64,000 nt of DNA, from positions 62,001 through 126,000 of the forward strand of contig NZ_WEIC01000005.1 in NCBI RefSeq assembly GCF_009184395.1, written 5' to 3'. The stretch comes from Amylibacter sp. SFDW26. Its GTDB lineage: Bacteria > Pseudomonadota > Alphaproteobacteria > Rhodobacterales > Rhodobacteraceae. The position numbers were made by a program, and so were the translations under genes. Of this stretch, positions 54,981-63,043 are shown piece after piece. The notes below the pieces were generated by a model that was given only the letters and a program-made list of their open reading frames with translations, was not told the origin of the DNA and did no database searches. Numbering within the stretch: the first letter of the stretch is position 1; each line of letters opens with the position of its first letter.

Positions 54981-55268
54981 TTATTCCACCACTTTTGGCA
55001 CAGCAAAAAACCCTTCACGGGCATCCGGTGCATTCTTCAAAATCTGTTCTTGTTTATTGCCGTCTGTCACAACGTCATCACGACGCTTCAATGCCATCGG
55101 TGTGACAGATGTCATAGGCTCTACACCGTCCACATCGACCTCAGCCAATTGCTCCATAAAACCAAGGATGCCTGACAATTCACTTGCGAGATTGTCCAAC
55201 TGGTCCTCTTCAACCCGAATACGCGCCAAATGCGCCACACGTCTTGCTGTATCTTTATCGATCGACAT
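54981..55268 (-). CDS. gatC: Asp/Glu-tRNA amidotransferase subunit C
   Basis: GatC is the short subunit that wraps GatA and stabilises the GatCAB complex. The 95-aa protein begins [17 protein letters not shown], has the [26 protein letters not shown] core and ends with the [17 protein letters not shown] tail, all typical of the family. It is the first gene of a gatC-gatA pair on the minus strand. Upstream lies a 468-nt gap that contains a palindromic element and REP-like hairpins. Confidence 0.96.
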   Translation of the reverse strand: MSIDKDTARRVAHLARIRVEEDQLDNLASELSGILGFMEQLAEVDVDGVEPMTSVTPMALKRRDDVVTDGNKQEQILKNAPDAREGFFAVPKVVE

Positions 55269-55513
55269 TGCTTACGCCGCCTTGTTCATTTTGATATATC
55301 GCGGCAAGCTTTACCGCTCCAACCCAGCAATCGCAAGCCAGCTTTGCAAGAATATCGCGCCCTTGCCTTCTTTATGGTCAAAATATCCATATCTGACGCA
55401 ACAGCGTACGCATAGCTAACAATTCCATAACCCTTTTGGGGGTATAACATCCCCGTCGACAAAAAGTGGTTCATGGGTTTTCAAAGGGCGGGTAACAGCG
55501 TCAAATGCGAAAA
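55269..55513. other. Region upstream of gatC without a called gene
   Basis: About 245 nt before gatC contain only short frames. One minus-strand frame ends with FDHKEGKGAIFLQSWLAIAG and then a stop (its stop lies about 55 nt upstream of gatC). It looks protein-like but has no start codon in frame and no recognised family, so it may be a decayed 3' remnant of an upstream gene. The gatC promoter is expected here. Confidence 0.35.
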
Positions 55514-55632
55514 CCACCTATAGCGTTTTGATTTATATTTAAATCATTGTGTAACGCTATTCCCGTTCGAGCGAAAGCGAGAGGCAGGGAATGGCGTTTC
55601 AACAAACTCGAAACACTATAGGTGGCGCCACC
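55514..55632. repeat. Nested palindromic element (MITE-like)
   Basis: CCACCTATAGCGTTTTGA (55514-55531) and TCGAAACACTATAGGTGG (55608-55625) are imperfect 18-bp terminal inverted repeats with two mismatches. Inside are a second inverted pair, AACGCTATTCCC (55553-55564) and GGGAATGGCGTT (55587-55598), and a small central CGAGCGAAAGCG hairpin. The right end runs into a perfect GGTGGCGCCACC palindrome (55621-55632). The layered symmetry over about 112 bp with no coding content suggests a miniature inverted-repeat element or a structured RNA. No transposase is near, and no other copy was seen in the window. Confidence 0.5.
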
Positions 55633-55670
55633 TTTTATAACTTACATATATAAACAGATGATAATCATCA

Positions 55671-55733
55671 CATAGGGTGAGCTTCAGCTCATCATTTGGT
55701 GTGGGCAACACGTGGCTAAAGCCCGCCCTACGC
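55671..55733. repeat. Inverted pair of REP-like hairpins (REPIN-like)
   Basis: CATAGGGTGAGCTTCAGCTC (starting 55671) and, in inverse orientation, GTGGCTAAAGCCCGCCCTAC with flanking bases (55711-55733) are related to the unit at 10073-10095. Both share the GTAGGGYGRGCTTYAGC pattern when read in the same direction. Two inverted units with an 18-nt spacer form a REPIN-like structure just after the stop of the 84-aa gene. It may stabilise or end that transcript. Confidence 0.55.
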
Positions 55734-55736
55734 TAG

Positions 55737-55991
55737 CTAACTATTGCCAGGCCAGTACTTATGTAACAAATCACGCTCTTCGATTTCACCATGCCTTACA
55801 GCTTCAAACTCTTTCTGAGTTATCCTGTACTTAATAAACTTAGACACAAAGCTCCCTACATCACACTCAAGATAATATTCACCACCATCTAGAATGAGGT
55901 TTAAGATTTTCCCATTAAACATTTCTTCATCGTTTCTTTTAGGTGGGGGAGTATGTTTTTCACCTAACCTATAAAGCGGTTTCTTATCCAT
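55737..55991 (-). CDS. Unrecognised 84-aa protein
   Basis: No family was recognised. The 84-aa product is soluble and charged, with a proline-rich N-terminal part (HTPPPKRNDEE) and a probable alpha/beta core (ILNLILDGGEYYLECDVGSF, then FIKYRITQKEFEAVRHGEIE). It starts eight nt after the tadA stop, so it is probably the second gene of that transcript, although the upstream ribosome-binding site (AAGAGA) is weak. REP-like hairpins follow its stop. It is possibly a lineage-specific cargo gene. Confidence 0.6.
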   Translation of the reverse strand: MDKKPLYRLGEKHTPPPKRNDEEMFNGKILNLILDGGEYYLECDVGSFVSKFIKYRITQKEFEAVRHGEIEERDLLHKYWPGNS

Positions 55992-55999
55992 TCTCTTAT

Positions 56000-56455
56000 T
56001 TAACCCCGCAACCCTTCAAAAAACACCGTCAAAACCTCAGCACATTCCGCCTCAGCAATGCCATCATAAACCTCTGGCGCATGATGGCATTGTGCATGGC
56101 TAAACACTTTTGCACCCTGCGCCACACCACCTGATTTCGGATCAGATGCCCCGTAGTACAGCCGTGCCAAGCGGGCGTTGGATATGGCGGCAGCGCACAT
56201 CGGACAGGGCTCTAAGGTCACGTATAAATCACATCCCGTTAAACGTTCCTGTCCCAAAGCCTTACACGCCGATCGGATTGCCAGAATCTCTGCATGAGCT
56301 GTTGGATCATTAATCTCGCGCGTTCTGTTTCCAGCGCGTGCAATCACATCACCCGCTTTCGATACTATCACCGCCCCCACAGGCACTTCGCCCCGTGCCG
56401 CAGCGCGTTCAGCCTCTTCTATTGCAATGTCCATATAACTAGTGAATTGGGTCAT
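56000..56455 (-). CDS. tadA: tRNA adenosine(34) deaminase TadA
   Basis: TadA deaminates A34 to inosine in tRNA-Arg(ACG). The 151-aa protein has the zinc deaminase motifs PTAHAEILAIRSA (His ligand and catalytic Glu) and TLEPCPMCAAAISNARL (the two Cys), and the VGAVIVSKAGDVIARAGN N-terminal core. The ATG at 56455 is used; an internal ATG at 56434 is possible because the AGAGG upstream is unusually close. It diverges from the RluB-type gene with 91 nt between the start codons, a pairing that is frequent in Rhodobacterales. Confidence 0.95.
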   Translation of the reverse strand: MTQFTSYMDIAIEEAERAAARGEVPVGAVIVSKAGDVIARAGNRTREINDPTAHAEILAIRSACKALGQERLTGCDLYVTLEPCPMCAAAISNARLARLYYGASDPKSGGVAQGAKVFSHAQCHHAPEVYDGIAEAECAEVLTVFFEGLRG

Positions 56456-56546
56456 ACCTCTATCTGCTTGGAATACACGCCATAATCAACCCCGAAGTCC
56501 AATTGAAGCATTGGACAAACCCAACGATCAGGTGTACTGCCCCCAC

Positions 56547-57380
56547 ATGTCCAATGAATTACCCAAAGAAGGCGACCGTATCGCCAAATTCCTAGCCCGT
56601 GCAGGTGTTGCGTCGCGCCGCGATGTTGAACGTATGATCGCGGCTGGCCGTGTGACCCTGAATGGCAAAAAGCTTGATACGCCAGCGGTGAAAGTATCCG
56701 AAGCGGATTTGATTACCGTTGATGGCAAACCAATCGGTGCCCCTGATAAGCTGCGTGTTTGGCGGTATTATAAGCCAAATGGCTTGGTGACATCTGCGCG
56801 TGATGAAAAAGGCCGTGAAACGATATTCGATAAACTGCCCGAAGGTATGCCACGTGTGATGACCGTTGGACGTTTGGATTTGAACTCTGAAGGTTTGTTG
56901 TTGCTGACAAATGATGGCGAATTGAAACGCAAGCTGGAACTGCCTTCCACGGGTTGGGTACGCAAATACCGTGTGCGTGTTAAGGGCTATCCAACAGATG
57001 AACTGCTGGAACCCTTGCGCAAAGGCATCACCGTTGATGGTGAGCGTTTTCAAGGTATGGAAGTGGCACTAGATCGTCAGCAAGGGGCAAATGCTTGGCT
57101 GACCGTTGGATTGCGCGAAGGTAAGAACCGCGAAATTCGCCGCGCGATGAACAGTATTGATCTGTCAGTGAACCGTTTGATCCGCACATCATACGGCCCA
57201 TTTCAATTGAACACATTGGAACCGGGTGATGTTGAAGAGATACGCATGAAAGTTCTGCGCGATCAGTTGGGATTGGATAATGTGCAAGAACCTGAAGGCA
57301 CAGCAAAACCAGCGGCGTCTAAGTCGCGTACCATTCATAAGGGTGCAAGAAAGAAGCGCCCTGTTAAAAGACGTAATTAA
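56547..57380 (+). CDS. RluB/RsuA-family rRNA pseudouridine synthase
   Basis: The 277-aa protein has an S4 RNA-binding domain (RIAKFLARAGVASRRDVERM, about residues 10-55) and the RsuA-type catalytic domain with the Asp in MTVGRLDLNSEGLLLLTNDG (near 111), then GLREGKNREIRRAM and NRLIRTSYGPF. It isomerises uridine in rRNA; the 23S U2605-type RluB target is most likely by domain layout. The frame is open from 56442, but ATG 56547 (MSNELPKEGDR) gives the family N-terminus. The C-terminal tail is Lys/Arg-rich and may bind rRNA. Confidence 0.92.
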   Translation: MSNELPKEGDRIAKFLARAGVASRRDVERMIAAGRVTLNGKKLDTPAVKVSEADLITVDGKPIGAPDKLRVWRYYKPNGLVTSARDEKGRETIFDKLPEGMPRVMTVGRLDLNSEGLLLLTNDGELKRKLELPSTGWVRKYRVRVKGYPTDELLEPLRKGITVDGERFQGMEVALDRQQGANAWLTVGLREGKNREIRRAMNSIDLSVNRLIRTSYGPFQLNTLEPGDVEEIRMKVLRDQLGLDNVQEPEGTAKPAASKSRTIHKGARKKRPVKRRN

Positions 57381-57402
57381 TATATTCGGATTTAAGCGCG
57401 GA

Positions 57403-57609
57403 TTACCCCACGCTTAAATTGCCCGCCATTTCGCGACCATCTGGACCAGAGATCATTTCGAATGTGATCTCTTGACCATCTTCTAAGCTTTCAAGACCAG
57501 CTTCTTTTACAGCTGTGACATGTACAAAGACATCTTTGTCACCCTCACTTGGTTCAATAAACCCAAAGCCTTTTTGTTGGTTGAACCATTTAACTTTACC
57601 CTGTGGCAC
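57403..57609 (-). CDS. Cold-shock protein (CspA family)
   Basis: The 68-aa protein is a complete single cold-shock domain: QGKVKWFNQQKGFGFIEPSE (RNP1) and KDVFVHVTAVKEAGL (RNP2), ending in an acidic-to-neutral ISGPDGREMAGNLSV tail. Csp proteins melt RNA structure and aid cold or general translation. The start is GTG at 57609, with AAGGA eight nt upstream; no ATG fits. The gene converges with the RluB-type gene and is divergent from terC. It is the second CSD gene in the window, distinct from the two-domain protein at 49.2 kb. Confidence 0.95.
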   Translation of the reverse strand: MPQGKVKWFNQQKGFGFIEPSEGDKDVFVHVTAVKEAGLESLEDGQEITFEMISGPDGREMAGNLSVG

Positions 57610-57807
57610 AATCGTAGTCCTTCTTCATTTGGTCATCACAGGTGATCTGTGACGTCGGTACTGCGATGTGAGACAGCCACAAAGCAGCATGCCCCTACGT
57701 TACCCCAAAATGCGATTCTTTCAAAATCATAGGCTCGAAACACTTGCGTGAACCCTGTTAACACCGTAATTCTGTTGAAAATTCAGGGACAACCTAGGGG
57801 ATATAGC

Positions 57808-58629
57808 ATGGCTGACCTACTCACATTCGAAAATCTGGCTAATTTGGCCGTTCTCATCTTCCTTCAGGCCGTTTTGGGCTTTGATAATTTGCTTTACATC
57901 TCGATTGAGTCGCAACGCGCGCCTAAAGACAAGCAAAAAGCTGTACGTTTTTGGGGGATCATCATCGCGGTTGCCCTGCGTGTTGTCCTGCTGTTCGTGA
58001 TGATCAACCTGATCGAAGCGCTTTCTGAACCCTTCTTTAGCTTCAATATGCCAGGCATCTTAGAAGGTGGCGTCAACTTTGCGACAATTGTCTTTGTTTT
58101 TGGTGGTATTTTCATCATGTACACAGCTGTGAAAGAGATCAGCCATATGTTGACAATAGATGATATTGGTCATGGCGTTGGGAACGGTTCCAGCCGCACA
58201 GCAATGCAGACTATTATGCTGATCGTATTTATGAACCTGATTTTCAGCTTTGACTCTATCTTATCTGCCCTTGCCATTACGGATGTGTTCCCCGTGCTAG
58301 CCATTGCTATCATATCATCAGGTATAGCGATGTTGGTCTTGGCTGACGGGGTTACAGAATTTCTGAAACGTAACCGCATGTACGAAGTTTTAGGTCTGTT
58401 TATCCTCCTTATCGTAGGGGTTGTTTTGTTGGGCGAAGCAGGCCCAGCAGCAGCGCATGCGATGCATGATGACAGCTTGCAGATCAAGATATTCGGGTAT
58501 GATTTGATCCCAATGTCTAAGTCTACATTCTACTTCTCAGTGGTCGTATTGGTCTTGGTTGAAGTGGTTCAATCTGGATACCAGCGTAAATTGAACATTG
58601 AACGCTCACACGGTCCACAAGATCATTAA
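57808..58629 (+). CDS. TerC family integral membrane protein
   Basis: TerC proteins are linked to tellurite resistance and, in several bacteria, to metal (Mn) export and membrane-stress functions. The 273-aa protein has seven to eight helices with the family residues: LQAVLGFDNLLYISI (N-terminal Asp) and MNLIFSFDSILSALAIT (second Asp), the paired acidic positions within the membrane. The ORF is open from 57748, but AGGGGA lies six nt before the ATG at 57808 (MADLLTF), which is preferred. It is followed, after 102 nt with a hairpin, by the XpaC-TelA series, so it may belong to the same stress module. Confidence 0.9.
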   Translation: MADLLTFENLANLAVLIFLQAVLGFDNLLYISIESQRAPKDKQKAVRFWGIIIAVALRVVLLFVMINLIEALSEPFFSFNMPGILEGGVNFATIVFVFGGIFIMYTAVKEISHMLTIDDIGHGVGNGSSRTAMQTIMLIVFMNLIFSFDSILSALAITDVFPVLAIAIISSGIAMLVLADGVTEFLKRNRMYEVLGLFILLIVGVVLLGEAGPAAAHAMHDDSLQIKIFGYDLIPMSKSTFYFSVVVLVLVEVVQSGYQRKLNIERSHGPQDH

Positions 58630-58639
58630 TTTATCAGAA

Positions 58640-58669
58640 TAAGGCTCTGTTTTATAAAATAGGGCCTTA
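58640..58669 (+). terminator. Hairpin between terC and the XpaC-TelA series
   Basis: TAAGGCTC (58640-58647) pairs with GGGCCTTA (58662-58669) with one mismatch, and the intervening 14 nt contain a TTTTATAAAA palindrome. No T tract follows, so termination would be weak or partial. It may instead be a processing or attenuation site that sets the ratio of terC to the downstream genes. Confidence 0.35.
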
Positions 58670-58731
58670 CCTCTAGTAAGACTCACGTCTAACGCCTATG
58701 TTACATTGATATTTACAACTTTGGGGGCTTG

Positions 58732-58824
58732 ATGTCTGCAACATCACTTCAGTGGATTTCTTACTTTATACTGGTTGCCATCATTTGGGTGGTTGCAGCC
58801 GGCGCTTATACTGGAACATTATAA
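58732..58824 (+). CDS. Candidate 30-aa membrane peptide at the head of the XpaC-TelA operon
   Basis: The ORF encodes 30 aa: MSATSLQWISYFILVAIIWV followed by VAAGAYTGTL. It is one transmembrane helix with almost no soluble part. GGGGG lies four nt before the ATG, and its TAA overlaps the XpaC-like start as TAATG, the same coupling seen elsewhere in this genome for real genes. These features together argue strongly for translation. It could be a small membrane subunit or a leader whose translation controls the next gene. No named family is recognised. Confidence 0.6.
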   Translation: MSATSLQWISYFILVAIIWVVAAGAYTGTL

Positions 58825-59732
58825 TGGCCCAGCAATACGGCGGAAAATACAGCCCTAAGGGCAGCCCAGATAATGCGCGCGATAATATGGCATTGCCGAA
58901 TAAGTTTCGCGGACGCAAAGCCTATAAATCCAATATTCGCGCAAAACTTCTGTTCCTCGTTCCTTTACCTTTGCTGTTCTCAGGCATTGGAGAGTTAAGG
59001 GCAGGTGATGGCGTTGGCATACTATACGAATGGGGTGCACTTGGCATTTTATTGTTGGCTGCATGGTTGCTGCGCGACGGCTTAATTGCCGAAGACGCGT
59101 ATAACGAACGCAAGATATCCCGCCCCCCTGCCATTCCACGAAAGATATTCGCATCTGTTTTGACAGGTGTAGGCGTAGCACTTGCAACATTTGGCGGCAC
59201 CGACGCTGGTATGATCACATCACTGATCTTTGGCGGGGCCGCTACATTGGCACATAGTTTAAGCTTTGGCATTGATCCGCTGCGCCGCAAAGGTATGGAA
59301 GGTGTTGATGCGTTTGAGACAGAACGCGTGGCTAAAGCCGTGGAAAAGGCGGAAGAGTTGCTAAACCAAACAGTGGAAGCAGCAAAACGTTTGAATGATC
59401 GCGCCCTAGAAGGCCGCGTTGAGAGTTTGGCTGTTGCAGCACGCGATATGTTCCGCACTGTTGAAGAAGACCCACGTGATTTAGCGCGTGCACGAAAGTT
59501 CCTTGGGGTATATTTAAAAGGGGCACGTGATGCGACGATCAAATTTGCAGACCTATACAGTCGCAACCGTGATCATGGTGCTCGTGCGGATTACGAAGCA
59601 TTGTTAACAGATTTAGAAACCAGCTTTGCGGGGCACCGCGAAGTATTATTATTAGACGACCGCTCGGATTTAGATGTCGAAATTGAAGTCCTGCGGGACC
59701 GACTAAAACAAGAAGGCCTAACGGCCAGATGA
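58824..59732 (+). CDS. XpaC-like membrane protein (5-bromo-4-chloroindolyl phosphate hydrolysis family)
   Basis: The 302-aa protein has a basic N-terminus, four hydrophobic helices between about residues 40 and 155 (e.g. LLFLVPLPLLFSGIGEL, ALGILLLAAWLLRDGLI, VLTGVGVALATFG), and then a soluble alpha-helical C-terminal half (about 170-302) rich in Glu/Lys/Arg (VAKAVEKAEELLNQTVEAAK). This is the layout of XpaC. In Bacillus, xpaC is in an operon with the telA relative yaaN, and here TelA follows directly. The family name comes from a phenotype, and the true activity is unknown. The frame is open to 58752, but ATG 58824 overlaps the 30-aa gene's stop. Confidence 0.85.
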   Translation: MAQQYGGKYSPKGSPDNARDNMALPNKFRGRKAYKSNIRAKLLFLVPLPLLFSGIGELRAGDGVGILYEWGALGILLLAAWLLRDGLIAEDAYNERKISRPPAIPRKIFASVLTGVGVALATFGGTDAGMITSLIFGGAATLAHSLSFGIDPLRRKGMEGVDAFETERVAKAVEKAEELLNQTVEAAKRLNDRALEGRVESLAVAARDMFRTVEEDPRDLARARKFLGVYLKGARDATIKFADLYSRNRDHGARADYEALLTDLETSFAGHREVLLLDDRSDLDVEIEVLRDRLKQEGLTAR

Positions 59733-59744
59733 TGGGAGAATATT

Positions 59745-60905
59745 ATGTCAGATGATGCACGTAAAAAGGCCGAAGTTGCCTTGAAAGAGGCAGAAGCCGT
59801 CACAGCAACCATATTGCCAGAAGTCAAAGGTGAATTGGTTGTCGTGTCAGACATGAAGCCAGATCAAAAGAAGATGGTCAAAGCGCGTATGGCTGAAATC
59901 GATATGGGCAACACGCAATCCATCATCGAATTTGGATCAAGTGCCCAATCAGAATTACAAGCGATCAGCCAAGAAATGCTGTCAGGTGTACGCAACAAAG
60001 ATGTTGGCCCAGCAGGTGACAGCCTGCGCGATATGGTGACATCTATTCGCGGCTTTTCGGTTGATGAGTTAAACCCGAACCGCAGCCTAAGCTGGTGGGA
60101 AAAACTACTGGGTCGCGCGGCCCCCGTTGCCAAATTCATGGCGCGTTATGAAACGGTACAAGGCCAGATTGATCGTATTTCCGATGAATTGCTGGATCAT
60201 GAACATATCCTTCTGAAAGACATTAAATCGCTGGATAAGCTTTATGGTAAGACCTTAGCTTTCTATGACGAGATCGCTTTGTACATTGCCGCGGGTGAAG
60301 AGAAGATCAAAGAGCTGGATACAAAGACAATTCCAGCCAAAGAAAAGCAAGTTGAAAACGCCAGCAAAGATAAAGGTGTGATCAAAGCGCAGGAACTACG
60401 TGACCTACGTTCTGCCCGTGATGATCTGGAACGTCGTGTGCATGATCTGAAACTGACGCGCCAAGTGACAATGCAATCGCTTCCATCTATCCGTTTGGTG
60501 CAAGAGAACGATAAATCACTGGTCACAAAAATCAATTCCACATTGGTCAACACAGTACCACTATGGGAAACACAATTGGCCCAGGCCGTAACAATCCACC
60601 GTTCTCGTGAAGCAGCGGAAGTGGTACGCGAAGCGACGGATCTGACGAATGAGTTGTTGGAAAGCAATGCCGAGAACTTGCAACAAGCGAACCGCGAAGT
60701 CCGCAAAGAAATGGAGCGCGGTGTGTTTGATATCGAAAGCATCCGCAAAGCCAATGAATATTTGATCGACACGATTGAAGAGAGTTTGGCAATTGCAGAT
60801 GAAGGCAAAGCCAAACGTGCTGATGCAGAGCAAGAGCTAGAAGTTCTTGAGGGCAAGCTGAAAGAGACTCTGTCTGCTGCAAAATCAAAAGCAACAAACG
60901 GCTAA
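59745..60905 (+). CDS. telA: TelA family protein
   Basis: TelA (toxic anion resistance) proteins are cytoplasmic coiled-coil proteins associated with resistance to tellurite and to some antimicrobials. The 386-aa protein shows the family core: NTQSIIEFGSSAQSELQAIS, LSWWEKLLGRAAPVAKFMARY, then DELLDHEHILLKDIKSLDKLY and QVTMQSLPSIRLVQENDKSL, with long heptad-like helices to the end (EELLEVL-type Leu/Glu repeats). GGAGA lies five nt before the ATG, 12 nt after the XpaC-like stop. It probably acts with XpaC at the membrane. No enzymatic motif is seen. Confidence 0.92.
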   Translation: MSDDARKKAEVALKEAEAVTATILPEVKGELVVVSDMKPDQKKMVKARMAEIDMGNTQSIIEFGSSAQSELQAISQEMLSGVRNKDVGPAGDSLRDMVTSIRGFSVDELNPNRSLSWWEKLLGRAAPVAKFMARYETVQGQIDRISDELLDHEHILLKDIKSLDKLYGKTLAFYDEIALYIAAGEEKIKELDTKTIPAKEKQVENASKDKGVIKAQELRDLRSARDDLERRVHDLKLTRQVTMQSLPSIRLVQENDKSLVTKINSTLVNTVPLWETQLAQAVTIHRSREAAEVVREATDLTNELLESNAENLQQANREVRKEMERGVFDIESIRKANEYLIDTIEESLAIADEGKAKRADAEQELEVLEGKLKETLSAAKSKATNG

Positions 60906-60965
60906 AAGTAGCACAAATGGAACGTAGTACTTGCTGCGTTCCATAAATGGAAGCATAGTCCAAAC

Positions 60966-61907
60966 ATGCGTTTTCTGACCCTCATAACTGGTGTTTTTAT
61001 TGGCCTTTCTGGCTGTACTTTATTTGAAGAGCCAACGAAGCCAAAACCACGCCCAAGTGGTATTAAACCTGCACCTAAACCACCTGTGGCTTCCATTGAA
61101 AGCCAGCAGGCTGCAGCCTATTATGCGTCAATTCAAGCAAGGTTGCGTTCACAAGGTTTATTGCGCCAAGAAACAAATCCAAGTGATGCGCGGTTTACCA
61201 TTTCAAATTTAGTAGAAAATTTTGAACGCGTAGCTTTATTTGATGAATATTCCATCCGAAATAACACATTTGTAGAAGGCCAAACAGCAAGCACATTACG
61301 CCGTTGGGAACGCCCAATCACAATCGGTGTAAGCTTCGGCCCTTCTGTCACAGAAAAACAACGCGCAATGGACACAGCTTCAGTTCGTCAATTCGCAAAA
61401 CGCCTTGCAAGTTTGACAGGGTTGAATATCTCATTGGCCGATGCACGCAGAGCTAATTTTTCAATCTTATTCTTGAACAAAGATGAACAACGCGACCTTA
61501 CCCCAAAACTTGCAAATCGTATAAAATATCTGACACCGCAAATTGTGGATGAAATCCAAAACAGCCCACGTTCTATTTTTTGTGTGGCTTACGCTGTGTC
61601 CGAAGCGGGTTCGAACGAAGGGTACAAAGGTGCTGTAATCCTGATCAAAGCAGAACATACAGACCTGATGCGTAAATCCTGTATCCAAGAAGAAATGGCA
61701 CAAGCTTTAGGATTGGCAAATGACAGTCCAAAGGCACGTCCATCCATCTTTAACGATGACGAAGAATTCGCATTAATGACACAGCATGATGAGTTGCTGC
61801 TTGAAATGCTATATGACCCACGTCTTAGCATCGGCATGACGGTGCAAGACGCACATCCAATTGTCCAACAAATCGCCCAAGAGTTACTGGCAACAGGGCG
61901 CAGTTAA
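60966..61907 (+). CDS. DUF2927 lipoprotein, degenerate metzincin-like motif
   Basis: The 313-aa precursor has a signal peptide with lipobox GLSGC (Cys near 17), a Pro-rich stretch and a DUF2927 domain (about 70-310) with LRRWERPITIGVSFGPSVT. The segment CIQEEMAQALGLANDS (about 239-253) has the spacing of a zinc metalloprotease HExxHxxG site, but the two metal His are Glu and Gln (E-E-M-A-Q-A-L-G). DUF2927 proteins may thus be protease-like but not metal-dependent in the usual way. It should face the periplasm. No good ribosome-binding site precedes the ATG, and a 60-nt gap separates it from telA. Confidence 0.82.
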   Translation: MRFLTLITGVFIGLSGCTLFEEPTKPKPRPSGIKPAPKPPVASIESQQAAAYYASIQARLRSQGLLRQETNPSDARFTISNLVENFERVALFDEYSIRNNTFVEGQTASTLRRWERPITIGVSFGPSVTEKQRAMDTASVRQFAKRLASLTGLNISLADARRANFSILFLNKDEQRDLTPKLANRIKYLTPQIVDEIQNSPRSIFCVAYAVSEAGSNEGYKGAVILIKAEHTDLMRKSCIQEEMAQALGLANDSPKARPSIFNDDEEFALMTQHDELLLEMLYDPRLSIGMTVQDAHPIVQQIAQELLATGRS

Positions 61908-61924
61908 AAGGAGCTATGTATATT

Positions 61925-63037
61925 ATGGGTATTCTAGATTTTCTAACCGGCGAATTTATCGACGTCATCCATTGGACGGATGATACATCCGATACGCTTG
62001 TTTGGCGTTTTGAACGTGAAGATCACGAAATCAAATATGGTGCCAAACTGACAGTCCGCGAAGGCCAAGCCGCCGTTTTGGTTCATGAAGGCCAATTGGC
62101 AGATGTCTTTAGCCCAGGATTATACATGTTGGAAACAAACAACATGCCGATCCTAACCACGTTGAACCATTGGGATCACGGCTTTGAAAGCCCGTTTAAA
62201 TCCGAGATTTACTTTATCAACACCACACGTTTCCAAAATTTGAAATGGGGGACTAAAAACCCAATCATTTGCCGCGATCCAGAGTTTGGCCCAATTCGTT
62301 TACGTGCTTACGGTACCTATGAAGTAAAGGTTTCGAACCCAGCGCTGTTCTTGACCGAGATTGTTGGCACTGACGGTGAATTCACGATGGATGAAATCAG
62401 TTACGCCATTCGTAACATCATCGTATCGCGGTTTTCCGCAGCGATCAGTGCCAGTGGTATCCCTGTGTTGGATATGGCTGCAAACACGCCTGATTTGGGT
62501 AAACTATTGGCCGCACGTATTGCGCCAGAAATTGCTGAATTCGGGATTGAATTGCCCAATCTATACATCGAAAATATATCTTTGCCAGAAGCCGTAGAAG
62601 CTGCGCTAGACAAGCGCACGTCTATGGGCATGGCGGGCGACTTGGGCCGTTTCACACAGTATTCAGCCGCAGAAGCGATGACGCAAGCAGCCTCTAACCC
62701 AAATGGCGGGGGCGGCATGGGCGCTGGCCTTGGCATGGGCATGGGTATGATGGTTGCGCAAAACATGGGGCCATGGGGTGCACGCCCAGAGGCCACACAT
62801 GTGCCACCACCGCCACCTGCCCCACCCGCAGTTGAGCATGTTTGGCATATTGCTGAAGGCGGCAAAACATCTGGGCCGTTTTCCAAAGCTGATTTGGGCC
62901 GTATGGTAACCGAGGGCACGTTAAAGCGGGACACATATGTTTGGACACCGGGCCAAGATGGTTGGAAGAAAGCAAATGATGTTGTGGAGCTGGCACAGCT
63001 GTTTACAATCGCTCCACCTCCACCGCCAAAGGGTTAA
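61925..63037 (+). CDS. SPFH-domain protein with C-terminal GYF-like domain (YdjI-like)
   Basis: The 370-aa protein has an SPFH (stomatin/flotillin-type) domain in residues 1-235, with the 'virion core protein' N-terminus MGILDFLTGEFIDVIHW, GLYMLETNNMPILTT and FGIELPNLYIENISLPEAVE. A Gly/Met/Pro-rich linker follows (about 255-300), then a GYF_2-like domain (about 304-360) with HIAEGGKTSGPFSKADLGRM and DTYVWTPGQDGWKKA. In B. subtilis, YdjI of this family works with YdjG/YdjH to bring PspA to stressed membrane. ATG 61916 is also in frame, but AGGAG is too close to it, and ATG 61925 fits the family start. Confidence 0.88.
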   Translation: MGILDFLTGEFIDVIHWTDDTSDTLVWRFEREDHEIKYGAKLTVREGQAAVLVHEGQLADVFSPGLYMLETNNMPILTTLNHWDHGFESPFKSEIYFINTTRFQNLKWGTKNPIICRDPEFGPIRLRAYGTYEVKVSNPALFLTEIVGTDGEFTMDEISYAIRNIIVSRFSAAISASGIPVLDMAANTPDLGKLLAARIAPEIAEFGIELPNLYIENISLPEAVEAALDKRTSMGMAGDLGRFTQYSAAEAMTQAASNPNGGGGMGAGLGMGMGMMVAQNMGPWGARPEATHVPPPPPAPPAVEHVWHIAEGGKTSGPFSKADLGRMVTEGTLKRDTYVWTPGQDGWKKANDVVELAQLFTIAPPPPPKG

Positions 63038-63043
63038 CATCCC

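Noticed and set aside
55286-55474. Minus-strand 62-codon frame upstream of gatC
   Set aside because: No family resemblance and poor start context; a different frame in the same stretch looks more protein-like but has no start, so neither is called as a gene.
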